A stretch of DNA of 64,000 nt from Manis javanica (GCF_040802235.1 NC_133169.1:40431034-40495033); one strand, 5' to 3'. Positions 36,885 through 47,936 are shown, counted from the stretch's first letter. The notes: generated from the letters alone by a model not told the origin. Translations and numbers: made by a program.

Positions 36885-38458
36885 CTAATCCTCATCTTCC
36901 ACCAGAGACACAACACTTTCTTCGGAGGTCCCCGCGGTGGCTTCTTAGGGCATTCTTTCACCCAATGCCCCTTTTCTTTGCAGTATGCACATTGGTCCTT
37001 CTCTAAATGGGTCCGGTTGCCCAGGTGCCCTGCCTTACTAGTTCTGCCACTAGGGGGCGGGCGTCTTCTACCTTCTACTACTGCGGCCAAGATCTTTGTT
37101 AAATTCTTCTCATGCTTCTTGTCTCTCTTTTCTTCTTTACTTTCTTTTTCTTTCTCTTTCCTTAACTCTTTCTCTTCCTCAGTCTCCCTCTTGTGATAAA
37201 CTTTCTCAGCCTCTTTTACTAAATCTTTCAACGACAAATCTTGTAAGCCCTCTAATCTCTGAAGCTTCTTTCTAATGTTGGGTGCCGACTGTCCAATAAA
37301 AGCAAGGGCCACTGAAGCACTATGCTCCTCAGAAGTGGGATCAAAGGGAGTATACCGCCTGAAGGCTTCCATCAGGCATTCTAAGAACACTGCAGGCGCC
37401 TCAGTGGCTCTCTGACTGACTTCTCTTACCTTGGCTAAATTGGTGGGGCGTCTTGCGGCCCCACAGAGACTTGCCACCAGAGCCTGGCGATAGACGATTA
37501 GTCGCTCCCTACTTTCTGGAGAATTAAACTCCCAGTTGGGTCTGGTCAACGGGAACCCCCTCTCTATGTCATGAGGGAGTTGCGATGGTCACCCGTCGGT
37601 TCCAGGCATGCTCTTTCGAGCTTCCAGGAGGATCCTCTCTCTCTCTTTCGTGGTGAAGAGCACCTGCAAAAGCTGCTGACAGTCATCTCAAGAGGGCTGG
37701 TGAGAAAACATCAGGGACTCTATCAGACTAGTTAGTCTTTGCAGTTCTTCTGAAAAGGGAGGGTGGTTAGCTTTCTAATTATACAAATTGGCAGAGGAAA
37801 ATGGCTAATATTGCAGAGGTTGGAAAGGCGGGTCCCCCTCTTCCCTGAGGATGGGAACTCTATAGGACCGGAGAGGAAAAATACCCGGTGGGTCTAAAGT
37901 GGCCCCTCAGTGGCGCTGAGTTCCCTGGGCAGGTCCCGGAACCGGCCCCACTGTCTCGGCATCAGGGACTGAGGGTGCTGGGGGTGCCGGGGCTGGCAGT
38001 GCCGGGGCTGGAGGTGCCGTAGGGGCAGGAGGGTAAGGAGGGGGATCATCAATTATAAGCAAATCTTGAGTGTCAGGGTGAACTTTAGTAGTTTCTTCTT
38101 CTTTGCTCTGAGGTTGGGTCTGAGCAGCTAAAACTTGAAGGCCCATTTTCTTTTGCACCCAGGGCTTTACCTAGGGTGGTGGGTTCTCTACCAACTCTTG
38201 CCAGACTACAATGTAGGGTTGCTGCTCCGGGTGTCTTTGAGATGAATCCTGGAAGACAACAGCTTTTACTGCTAGTAAAGTGGGGAGATCAAAAGTCTCT
38301 TCTGAGGGCCACCCAACATTGAATGTGGGCCATTCGGAGGTACAGAAAGTCTGCCATGGTCTCTTCTTCACTTCTACTGACAAGTTGTGTACCCTCGCTC
38401 TTACTTCTGTCCAATGATCTAACGTCAGGATAAGGGGAGTCGTCACTGTCTGTCTCAT
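36885..38458 (-). pseudogene. ERV-A gag (MA-p12-CA-NC), broken
   Basis: ATG at 38456-38458. MA (38458-38171) reads [16 protein letters not shown] and [14 protein letters not shown], the gammaretroviral matrix pattern. The myristoylated glycine at position 2 is replaced by arginine. A TAG at 38171-38173 sits where PPPW is expected. A p12-like proline-rich segment (38158-37907) has the PPPY late-budding motif at 38033-38044. CA is damaged before 37549; its C-terminal major homology region ([15 protein letters not shown]) and the NC zinc knuckle ([14 protein letters not shown], 36950-36991) are in 37549-36900. A charged coiled-coil-like segment rich in E and K precedes NC. The terminal TAG is at 36885-36887. 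Confidence 0.92.
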
Positions 38459-38845
38459 TGTCAGTACAACAGTTATTAGGCACATGAAAGACACAAAAAA
38501 CAAAGACACACACAAATTAGACACACAGCGGCCGCTTTTTGTTTTCTTCAGATTTTCAATCAGAAACTGAAAGGAATCGGAGGGTTGATACTCCTGGCGC
38601 CCGAAAATCAACTTTATCTCATCAGATTCACCTTGCTGGAAAAACAGGTGAGAGGCCACCAGGCGTCCCTGGCCCTCCAATCTCTCTGAGGCATCCCCCA
38701 GGGTTGCAGCTTGCGGTACTCTGAGTACATCTACTGACCGCAGTTTTGACTCCTTTACGGGATCGGGACGACTGCCAGACAGAGTGTACCCTTTTTCAGA
38801 ATTCCGACCGGTCTCACTGGAAAACAGGAAACAGAACACAGACAA
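38171..38845 (-). other. In-frame hydrophobic leader before ERV-A gag (glyco-Gag-like)
   Basis: Upstream of the MA start, in the same frame, 129 codons from an ATG at 38843-38845 are open. The last about 22 residues before MA are hydrophobic ([20 protein letters not shown]). Some gammaretroviruses make a glycosylated Gag from an upstream start whose leader inserts it as a type II membrane protein; the layout here fits that. The leader begins just inside the splice donor. Whether it was ever translated is inference. Confidence 0.5.
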
Positions 38846-38913
38846 CTCAAGGCGCTACTAATCTTACCTCTTCCTCCAGGAGCGGCCTCGGGAGTGAAGC
38901 GGGGTGAACGCAG

Positions 38914-38931
38914 ATCCCGGATGAGCCCCCA
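38914..38931 (-). other. ERV-A primer binding site (tRNA-Pro type)
   Basis: TGGGGGCTCATCCGGGAT on the minus strand, two bases after the 5' LTR end. It differs at one base from the usual proline-tRNA complement (TGGGGGCTCGTCCGGGAT). Confidence 0.88.
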
Positions 38932-38933
38932 AA

Positions 38934-39457
38934 TTTTGGATTCTCCCAGAGGAGGACACCACCCCAAATCACTCAAGGAAGGCGTCTCTTGATGCAACAA
39001 GCAAGAGGAATTTATTCAGGAACCAGCTAGCTGGGGTCCAAGAGTCAGCCCGACACAGCGGGTTTTAACAAGGACCCCGAGCAGCTAAAGCCAGAGGTTT
39101 TTATAGCATTTTCCAAGAGCACAGTATTGTTCTACAAGCATGTAACAGGGTTTTTCCATAGACACATGAATTGTTGGCCGGCACCACATCCTGGATGGTT
39201 CAGTGAGATAAGATCACTCTTAGAATGCTGGGGTGAGTTTTAGCAAGATAAGCTTGGTATGTGTGATTAACCGATTGAGGTTAGCTGACTAAAGGTCACT
39301 GCTGTCTGTGCTTATGATTGACTAACTTGTTTCTCAAGGTCCCACCTGGTTTTAGTTTTCTGCTGAGTCATACTTTTAGGAAATGGTTTCCAGGTTTTTT
39401 TAAGATGGCTGTGCTTAAGCTAACTTAGGATTTCTTACTAAAAGCTTAGGTCCTACA
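38934..39457 (-). repeat. ERV-A 5' LTR
   Basis: 524 bases, minus strand. TATA-like box at 39098-39105 (antisense TTTTTATA) and AATAAA signal at 39011-39016 (antisense TTTATT). It would drive transcription leftward. The LTR 3' end reads CCAAAA here against CCAACA in the 3' LTR, so the terminal ACA has mutated. Confidence 0.95.
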
Positions 39458-41366
39458 ATACTATTAATAATACTGATTGTATTCAAGTGTGTGACAGGCA
39501 CTCTCCTAACTACTTTAAATATTAGATCGTAATCACATTGGCACCCCACAGGAAGACATTTAATTAAGTACTGATATAATCCTATTTTACACAGGTTTAG
39601 AAGAGCTTAAGTGGGTTTTACAATTTTGTTCTTTCTCACACATATAAACAATGAAAGAGATGACTCTCTTTGCTATTAATATTTCTTCCAGTTACCATAT
39701 TATTAGTTTCTATTCAAGATTAGTGACAAGTCAATGTTAATTATTTGAGGCTAAGATTTCCTAGTAAGGATGTTTAATGATATTCTCTTAATGTTTATTG
39801 TAAGATTTACATTTATTTCCAGGCCCACAACAAAGGACGAGGCACTCACACAGTTCCTGATGGTGTGTGTCAGGACAGTCACTCCTCTGGCTCATGTGTG
39901 ACACCCGTTGGGGACACCCTGTGGACAGAGAGTCTGACACTTGCCCCAGAGCCTGCCGTTATATCCTGGCAATCTGGGAGGAAGAAAATCTTGCAGCAAG
40001 TAAACTTTAGAGGAAGTATAGATGTTGCATGTCTCAGCTAATTGCTTGACATTTACTTTTTCAAATATGGAGGATTCCTTGCAACAGCTGGTCACACGTA
40101 GCTCATGGAGGCTTTTTTCCCCACTTACTTTCCTACAGACTTATGAAGCCCCAGCACCCCTACTTGCCTGATGATTCAAACTTCTAATATTCTGATGACT
40201 CCCAGTTTGGCTTTTCCTACATATCTTCTTCATGCCGTTATACATGGTATTTGGGAGAAGATAAAGGAGTTGGTCTTGTCTGAAGTCCTTTAGTATTTCA
40301 AAGAGCATCAAGTAATTTTCAATGTGTTACAATATTGTCCTCTGAGAAAACAGTGGACCAAGAGGCGAGCATAACTCTCTTGGGAACCAGGAGTGCATTT
40401 CTGTTTAAAAACTTATTAACTGGATTGAACAGAGGCATCAATATTTCACTCCCAACACTCTGGCTCCTGTGCTGCAGCCATTTCTCTGGTGTATCCCTGG
40501 GAATATATCCTAGTGGGCTTCCTTATGTGGCAAAATAGTGGTGTGCAGTGTGGTTTATTTAATGTTGCATTTTAATCAGGAGTGAATAAATGTTTATGTT
40601 CTAAATTATGTGACAATGTGAAAGTTGAGCATATCTATCTATGGTTCTGAGAGTTCCAAAAATTTGGATCTAATGATTTTTGCTCACCATCTTTATCTAT
40701 ATTGTTGTTCATTGTTCCCTCTATGGCTTGGAAATATGCAGTGTGATTTAACTTATTTCCCAATTTGGAACTTTCATGATGCAGATAGAAAAGTTGTTCT
40801 AATGCTTCCTCCAAAGCCCTTATCGTGACACTATTAAAATAACCAAAGACCAAATTCACCAAATACGTCCAACATGGGGTTAGGATGTCAGAACTGGAAA
40901 AGGTCTAAAGGTCATTTATTTTTTTTATACTCTAATTCTGTGACACAAATACCTATGAAGTCTATCATTTGGAAACTATTGAGAATCACTAACAGATCTT
41001 TGACAATTGAAAAAAAAACAGGATGTCTTAGAGTAGCAAAGTACATCTCACCAATGATGTGGGTATTACACTTATTGATAATGGAAAGAGAATGCATGTA
41101 AGAATAAGATATGATATCAAATGACAGAAAGTGGAGTTATATTAAGAAATAGAGAAGGTAGGTATATACTCGATTTGGTCACCAGATAGGGGACTAAAGT
41201 TTAAATGCAACTGGGACGTCCAAGGTAGGAGAAAACTGCTGAGAAATTACATATGCGTTATATATGTATATTCTGTATCAACTAAAAATTACTTCCAAGA
41301 ATTCATCCTACTTAAAAGTGACCATTAAGTCATTCTGTTTTACTATTGCATTTCCTATAAACATGC

Positions 41367-42293
41367 TCAGTGACATAAGACCCTCCTGAGTGCCCCTTTC
41401 ACCTCTGTGTTCCTCAAGCTGTAGATCAAGGGGTTTAGCATTGGGGTGATAACCCCGTAGAGCATGGAGATGAGTCTGTGTCTGGCTTGAGAACGTTGAC
41501 TGGAGGAGGGTCGCATGTAGGTGAATATAGTTGTGCCATAGAACAAACAGACCACCAGGAGGTGGGAGGCACATGTGGAGAAGGCTTTGCGCTTCCCTTC
41601 CACCGACCGGATTTTCAGGATGGCAGATATGATGTAGATATAAGAGATAAAGGTGGTCAGGAAGGCACCAATCCCCAAAATCCCCCTTTCCAGTAATGCG
41701 AGCATGTCTAACACGGATTTGGATGAGCATGAGAGGGCAACCAGTGGGGGGATGTCACAGTAATACTGGTTAACCCAATTGGATTTGCAGAAAGACAGGC
41801 GGAAGGTGGACACTGTGTGTAGGAGGGAATTGAGAAACCCTGCTACCCAGGTCCCAGCTGTCAGCTGGGCACAGCGAGCCTCAGTCATGATGAGGGTGTA
41901 ACGGAGGGGGAAGCAGATGGCCACGTACCGGTCATAAGCCATGACACTGAGAAGGAAGACCTCAGTCCCTACCACTGTTATCAAGAAGTACAACTGCAAA
42001 GCACAGCCCAGGAAGGAAATGCTGTGATTCCCAGTCAAGAGGTTGTCCAGCATCTTGGGGACAGTAGCTGATGGGCAGAATATGTCTAAGAGGGACAGAT
42101 TGGCCAAAAAGTAATACATGGGTGTGCGAAGCTTCTTCTCAGTCCCGATGGCCAAGAGAATGGCCCCGTTTCCCACCAAGGTGACCTGGTAGATGACAGC
42201 AAAAACCGCAAAGAGAGGATAGCGCACCTCGGGGAGGTCAGAGAGCCCCGTGAGGATAAAGTGTGTCACGGTGGTAAGATTGCAGCCATCCAT
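41367..42293 (-). CDS. Intact olfactory receptor (class II), 308 aa
   Basis: A single open exon from ATG 42291-42293 (MDGCNLTTVTHFILTGLSD) to TGA 41367-41369. All OR hallmarks are present: N-glycosylation site NLT at residue 5; GN in TM1; PMYYFLANLSLLD at the loop 1/TM2 junction; MAYDRYVAICFPLRY after TM3; YYCDIPPLVALSC in the second extracellular loop; SYIYIISAIL in TM5; KAFSTCASHLLVV at TM6; PMLNPLIYSLRN in TM7. The length is typical. An upstream in-frame ATG (42333-42335) would cross a predicted splice acceptor, so the downstream start is preferred. It would be a seven-helix receptor in olfactory cilia coupled to G-olf. Its TM6-TM7 resembles family 5/5V-type receptors more than OR14, but I do not assign a family. 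Confidence 0.95.
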   Translation of the reverse strand: MDGCNLTTVTHFILTGLSDLPEVRYPLFAVFAVIYQVTLVGNGAILLAIGTEKKLRTPMYYFLANLSLLDIFCPSATVPKMLDNLLTGNHSISFLGCALQLYFLITVVGTEVFLLSVMAYDRYVAICFPLRYTLIMTEARCAQLTAGTWVAGFLNSLLHTVSTFRLSFCKSNWVNQYYCDIPPLVALSCSSKSVLDMLALLERGILGIGAFLTTFISYIYIISAILKIRSVEGKRKAFSTCASHLLVVCLFYGTTIFTYMRPSSSQRSQARHRLISMLYGVITPMLNPLIYSLRNTEVKGALRRVLCH

Positions 42294-42315
42294 CTCCTCT
42301 CTCTGCGGGGGTCTC

Positions 42316-42348
42316 TCTGGAGGGAAGGAAGGCAAACAAGCACAGCTT
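42316..42348 (-). promoter_or_regulatory. Predicted splice acceptor upstream of intact OR
   Basis: On the minus strand a pyrimidine-rich run (TTTGCCTTCCTTCCCTCCAG) ends in AG at 42317-42318, 24 bases before the ATG. OR genes typically have a coding exon preceded by one or more short 5'UTR exons, so this fits an intact gene model. Confidence 0.6.
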
Positions 42349-42959
42349 AGATTAAAAAGCCAAGGAGCACAGTGATGATATTCGGAAAAATGTTGGTGTG
42401 TAATTGATATGAATTGTTAGCTATATTTTGCCCAGAGATTTCAATTTTTAGTCCTTCTGTTTAATATATCTCCTATAATTACATTTCTTCTTGAAATATC
42501 TATCTTCCATTTCATTTTAGGACAAAGCTCTCTGGGACCCTAAGGAGATGTTTAAAAATTCACATCCTCAGTAAAAACCACTGTGGACCCTTCACCAGTG
42601 TTTAGGTTTCAGAATTCAGTGACAGCTTCTTTGTTTGTCAAACCAGCTTGGGCATTTACCTTGCTTTGCTTTGTATTGTCTCAATGTGCACAATTTTATG
42701 CATTATCTCAATTGTACATTCTTTAAGGGAATGTATTTTACATGGTGTGTAATTTTAATAACTTAACAACTAGCAAACAAATAAAATAAAAATTAAATAA
42801 TTTTTGTGTGAAAAAATTATGTGGCTCTTGCTTAGACAAAGTATTGGTAAGACTAAATATGCAAATGTGCTTACAGCTTCTGAATCATAATGAGTTAAGT
42901 GTGAAATTTAATAGTTATTTTCCACACTGATTATACTTTTATAAATAAAATGTGTCTAT

Positions 42960-43310
42960 AAAATATAAACAAACCAGAAGAACAAACAAGACAACCAGAA
43001 AAAGACTTAAAATCACATGGAACAGATTACAGGTTACCATGCAGAGTGGGGAGCGCGGGAGAATTAGGTGAAAGGGATAAACTGGTACAAACTTCAAATC
43101 ATACATTGAATTTGTCACAGGGCTGACAGTATAGCACAGTAAATATAGCTAATTATATTGTTATGTCTTTGGTGACAGATGGTAACTACACTTACAGGGG
43201 TGAGTATCGTAATACATACAGTGGTCAAATCATGATGTTGTTCACCTAAGACTAATATAATATTCCACGTCAACTGTATTTCAAAAACATATTGAAAAAG
43301 AAAGGATACA
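42960..43310 (+). mobile_element. L1 3'UTR fragment, sense
   Basis: Ordered 3'UTR blocks: GATTACAGGTTACCATGCAGAG, AAACTTCAAATCATACATTG, a GACAGTATAGCACAGTAAATATAGC block, GGTGACAGATGGTAACTACAC, and an A-rich end near 43280-43310. No coding part is present. 42348-42960 and 43310-43985 are AT-rich without other features. Confidence 0.7.
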
Positions 43311-43984
43311 ACTTGTTTGATAATGTCTAAATATAAGCCAAAGTAGAGACCAGTATATTCACATTATACTCAATTCACATTCTCCTTTAAAAAAATATTT
43401 CACCACCTTTATTTCATTTAATGAAAGACAGTTTCTGATGTTATATATGTTTGAACTCTTGGCCACACTGATTTTCTAAATTTTGGAATTGCATTTGATG
43501 TATTTTAATGTTCCTCATAATCATAATGTTCATGAATATTTCTTAAAAGCACTTCAACTGAAAGCCTAAAAGTCAATACATTTGTGAATTTACTCTGTCA
43601 CTTTGAAAACTATACAAGTTTTTTAAATATTATATATGTATGATAGAAACTGGATATGTGGTAAGAAAATAAAATGTTAAAGTAATTTTCAATGGTTCCC
43701 CACCATATTTATTTTTGTCTACTGAAAATTGCTAACAATATCTTTCCTCAAATAAAATGAATAGTATGAATAGTGTAATTGTATGTAATGATTTATTTAA
43801 ACATATGTAATGAAATTATTTTCTACCACCTGTTTTTCATGTAATGAATCTTTATATTTAATTACTATTTTCATTAAAAACAGCAGAAACCATTCCAGTG
43901 AGCAAACTGTTTTTAAGTTTAATATTTCATATGTATTTCACCACACTAATGAGCTCTTGAACATCTTTCTCAGAATATAGCTCT

Positions 43985-44250
43985 TACCATTTTTTTAAAC
44001 TGAAATGTAGTGAGGTACAATTTTATATGGGTACATAACATTGTGATTCTATGGTTATGTATGTTACTAAATGTCCATCACAGTAAGTATAGTAACCAGT
44101 TTTCACCGAAGTTACTACATTATTATTGACTGTATTCCTTATACTGTCCTTTCATACCTGTGACTAATTTATTTCATCTTTGGAAATCAGCAGTTCTTTA
44201 TCTCCTTCTCCCATTTGCCCACACTCCCACTTTCCTCTTTCATGCACTAC
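43985..44250 (-). mobile_element. Old L1 3'UTR fragment, antisense
   Basis: AACTGAAATGTAGTGAGGTACAATTT, GTACATAACATTGTGATTC, a CATCACAGTAAGTATAG block and a TTTATCTCCTTCTCCCATTTGCCCACACTCCC tract give the antisense order of an old L1 3'UTR. Strongly diverged, and the left edge is uncertain. Confidence 0.55.
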
Positions 44251-47250
44251 AAAATAGAATCTCTTAGATCACCTTGGGGATGATTTTATTCATTCTGCAA
44301 GCAGCACCAGGTCTGTACTATGCTTAGGAGAAAAATAATTTTTTTTCATGAAATTTAAGAAAGAAAATCACTATAGTAAACACGACATGTTTGGATATCA
44401 TTATGCAAGCTGGTGTCTAGAGAATGAATTTAAATGATTGAAACAAAAAACATCTACCTATTAAGTTCACAAATTCTGAAATTTTCAGGTTTTACAGAGC
44501 TGTACAATTTCATTTTTGTACATCTTCTTATGTTCATTTTTGAACATTGTAGTAAATTTGTGAAATTTAAAGTTATTTTCGATCACTATAAAATTGATAC
44601 CTTGCAACATTATATATTAAGTTGTATATGAGGTGCTCTTTTTCCTTGAGCTCACTATCTTCACTCTTTTTTAACAAGAATTATGGCAAAAAAGTCAAAA
44701 ACATCCTATTAAATATATAACCAAGTTCTACATCAGGTTACGTAATCAGTATTCATCATTCATCCTTCAAAACACAATATATTTTCAATAAACGTTTTTC
44801 CTTCTTGTTTAAATTTTTAGTCAAATTTATGGTCTTGGATTATAATATGCAGAGATTGTTCATTTGGGAAGAAAACTTGTATTCATATTAACAATAACGT
44901 CCTTTAAAATAAAACATAATGAAATCTTAGTAATTTGCATATCATTAGAAAGATTAGAGTGATACTTTTGTTGATAACACATTGAAGAGGGAAAGTTCTA
45001 CAGCATTTTTTAGTAACCCAAGTGATCGATAGCACATATAATAAAGATTCTAAGAAATTCTTATGAAATGCAATAGATCACTTGCTTTGTGAGATTAATT
45101 GGTGTAAAGTGAGAATATGAGTATATGAGAAATACAAGTTGAAATTGTTTTTTTTCTCTTTGGTCAGAAAGAGCCAAATATATAATGAGAATTAGGAGGG
45201 ATGTAGGGCTAAGATTATCTTCCTCTTGGAATTTATCCAGAAATCAAGCTTTCCTATTTATGTAATTTACCCTATCGCTATATGTTTAAAATGAAATTAA
45301 ACCACTTATGAAGCTCTCTGTTCTTTATCAAATAGTTACTTCAAGGATCCACTATGTGGAGAAAAGGAATTTAGTCAAGCAAAAATAATCACGGAGAAAT
45401 CTCTGGTATTGAGATAATTAAAATGTTATAATTACTTCAGTATGTCAAGATCAAGGAAAATTACATGTAAATTTATTTATGAATAGGAGAATATGTCTTA
45501 TTGAGGCTATATAGATAAAGAAGAAGTGAGTAGCCTTCCTTTTTTAACTAAGTGGATTGACAGCTAAGATTTTAAAGCAATAAAAAATGTGCTTGTATGT
45601 CCCTATCTCTATCTGCTTTGGCACATTCTTATTGACGATTAGCTGTCATGGATCATTCTTGTAGGGAACATACATTCAAATCATTCAGTCAGAAAAATCC
45701 ATTTGACACAGCAGAATTCTGCATACAGAGAATCTGGATACACACTTAAAGGGGGATGCAAAATTACTAGCAATGAAATTAAACATTGAAAGCATTATTT
45801 ACACATACACTTTATAATATTTCAAATTCCAACCCTTCATCATACCTGTTTAGCATTCAATTTTAAATAATTTATCAAATGTATACATCTTTGCTGCATA
45901 TTAACATCTTTACAAATATCAAATTATTTTCACTAAGAAGTCCCAAATTCACATTACATTTTCAATACCTTTTCAGTGTGAGAATACTCATTACCAATAA
46001 AAACTTTAAAGAGTGAATCTTGCCAAAGAAAAGGAAGCATCAAAATGAAGAGAAAATTTCTTACTCATATATAGTATGAATATTGTAACTTCTTCTATAC
46101 TTGAAATGATGTCCTGTTTTCTCTTAGGAAAAATATTATATTAAGTACTCTATAGGGAATATTCTTGTCTTCATAAATATAAATTGTCACCAACCTAATA
46201 ATGGGCACTTAATAATAGGCACTCACTAATTTTATGTTTACTCAATTTAATATAACCTGAAAAAAAGCTAAATTGTAGAAGAGTAAAATGTTGTTATAAC
46301 TGTTTAGGGTAAGAATAAACAAAATGGGTCAAAAATTAAATTGCAAGACAAAAGTAAAGAGTAAAATAATATTATGAATCTTGTTCTATAATCAGTGAGG
46401 TAACTCTCTCAACATATGACTATACTATCCACTTGTAGAAATTTGCATTTTTCATGCTAAATAACTAAGCTGTAGTACAACCTGTGTGCATTATTCACAT
46501 GTTAGTATTGTTAAGACTATCCAAATAATAAGGTTTTTTTGTTTTTGTTGTAAGATTTCAGGCTCAAATTGAGTGCAATTTCAAACTCTTTCAACCTATA
46601 ATTCCTAAATTGTTTTCTGTCAGAATAATGGTTTAATGTAAAACTAATTTAAATCTAAGAATTTAAAAATATAGATCTGTAAATTAGAAATGTATGTGCA
46701 TTCAGTGAGTTCAGTGAAAGATATATAGATGTTCATTATGCCAGTCTAATTTTTTGTAACTGCATCACTTTTCAAGGTAAAATAAAAAACGTGAACATAA
46801 AAAGTGACATTGAGAAAAATAAGTCTCATGATCCAGGTCCTTGTTCCTATTCAATCTCATTATGATCTTGAAATTCTTAACTTTACCCTATGTTTCATTT
46901 GGTAACGTAGTTTCCATTTACCCAGGGTAATTCAGCCATATGGGTATCTATGACATTTTTCATGTTTTTAAATTGCTGATACATTAAAATATTTCTAGCA
47001 TCTTATTTAAGGATTCACATGGTTTGTATCTATGAAATAGATTGTAACAATCTGCTTTTTATGCTCCCTTCACCTGCCAGGCCTTTGGTCTGTAGAGGTG
47101 GATATCCTGTGATAAAATGATCAGGGAAAGCCTGATATTTCCTCCCACATTTTTTCACACCCTCTTTTCCTCTGAAAATTTTCTTGATTACTGTATTATT
47201 TGGAAATCATGAAAATCTTGAATCAAAAAACACCCCTCAAAAAGCATTGA
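44250..47250. other. AT-rich intergenic sequence, no gene seen
   Basis: Three kilobases with no OR motif, no ORF with recognisable content, no RNA gene and no transposon that I can name. Homopolymer runs and short AT repeats only. It is probably old, decayed intergenic DNA. Confidence 0.55.
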
Positions 47251-47508
47251 TTAAGCAAATTTAGTTATTCTTCCTCTTCCACATGAAAGCAATGGGTTGA
47301 ACGCCACCTTCATACATTACCAAGCACCCGGGCCCCCTGCTTCCCTTCAGCACTCTAGGCATGTGGCTCTCACTCACAGGCTTCAGGCATGCAGGGCAGC
47401 TCCACCCGCCCTGCGCCCGCTCTCCGCAGCACCAACCAAGTGCACTCAGCGGACAGCGGCCCAGTCCCTGCGCCAGGGTCCAGGCGATTGGGAAGAGGGA
47501 AGGGAATC

Positions 47509-47603
47509 GTCTTGCCAATGGGTTTCAGCCCCAGGCAAGTTCGCTGTGGATTCAATGGGACCAAAGAAAATGACAGCAAACATTGTTTGGAGTGAAAGGG
47601 TTT
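47509..47603 (+). repeat. Inverted repeat arm, left
   Basis: Pairs with 48017-48110. Matching blocks include GTCTTGCCAATGGGTTTCAG versus its complement at the right end of the other arm, and AGTGAAAGGGTTT versus AACCCTTTCACC. Confidence 0.75.
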
Positions 47604-47806
47604 GTTACCCAGTGTGGATAAAATGAGAGTTCCTGTGGCCAGGATTCTCACCTGGCCCTGGTTGACTAGCTCACTGCACATCTATGCGCAATACATGGCT
47701 GTTGACTCTAAAAAGAGCTCCACCCAGTGCTCTGGGCACAACATGGTGGCAGGGTTGCAAGACTGCAGGAGAGGCGAGCAGAGGCTGGAGTGGTGGCAGC
47801 GTCAAG

Positions 47807-47936
47807 GACAGAGGCCCAGAGGATGGCTATGCAGGACAACTGTGCACAGAGGCCCAAGGACGGCTGTGCGGAATGACTGTGTGGACAGAGGGGCCCAGAG
47901 GATGGCTCTGCAGACAGAGGGGCCCAGAGGCAGAGA
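47807..47936 (+). repeat. Minisatellite, about 30-39-base units
   Basis: Three to four imperfect units each begin ACAGAGGCCCA or ACAGAGGGGCCCAGAGGATGG, with unit starts near 47808, 47846, 47885 and 47914. Unit length shortens from about 39 to about 29 bases by internal deletion. Confidence 0.7.

Larger units (their letters stand above)
30981..39457 (-). mobile_element. ERV-A: complete, defective class I (gammaretrovirus-like) provirus
   Basis: 8,477 bases, minus strand, with two 524-base LTRs starting TGT (LTR ends TGT...ACA). Order in the sense direction: 5' LTR (39457-38934), tRNA-Pro-type primer site, leader with splice donor (GGTAAG at about 38867), gag, an in-frame TAG, pol (protease, RT, RNase H, integrase), env, polypurine tract, 3' LTR (31504-30981). 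Flanking tetranucleotides ATTC (30977-30980) and ATAC (39458-39461) may be a 4-base duplication with one change. Every gene has stops or shifts. The paralogous arm has the empty site at about 19959-19972. Confidence 0.95.
27775..40925 (-). repeat. Right arm of the large inverted duplication (interrupted by ERV-A)
   Basis: Reverse-complement partner of 18474-23215. Removing ERV-A (30981-39457) leaves about 4.7 kb, equal to the left arm. The outer edge falls near 40925, where the left arm holds the L1 target site (AATTAGAGTATA here versus CATTAGAGTGAT there). The inner edge, near 27775, abuts an old L1 fragment. Contents: an OR14-like pseudogene, ERV-A and otherwise unrecognised AT-rich sequence. 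Confidence 0.85.

Noticed and set aside
30981-39457. ERV-A as a replication-competent virus
   Set aside because: Stops in MA, RT, integrase and TM, and frameshifts in all three genes, exclude it.
47807-47936. CRISPR-like array
   Set aside because: Imperfect contiguous tandem units without distinct spacers in a mammalian context; it is a minisatellite.
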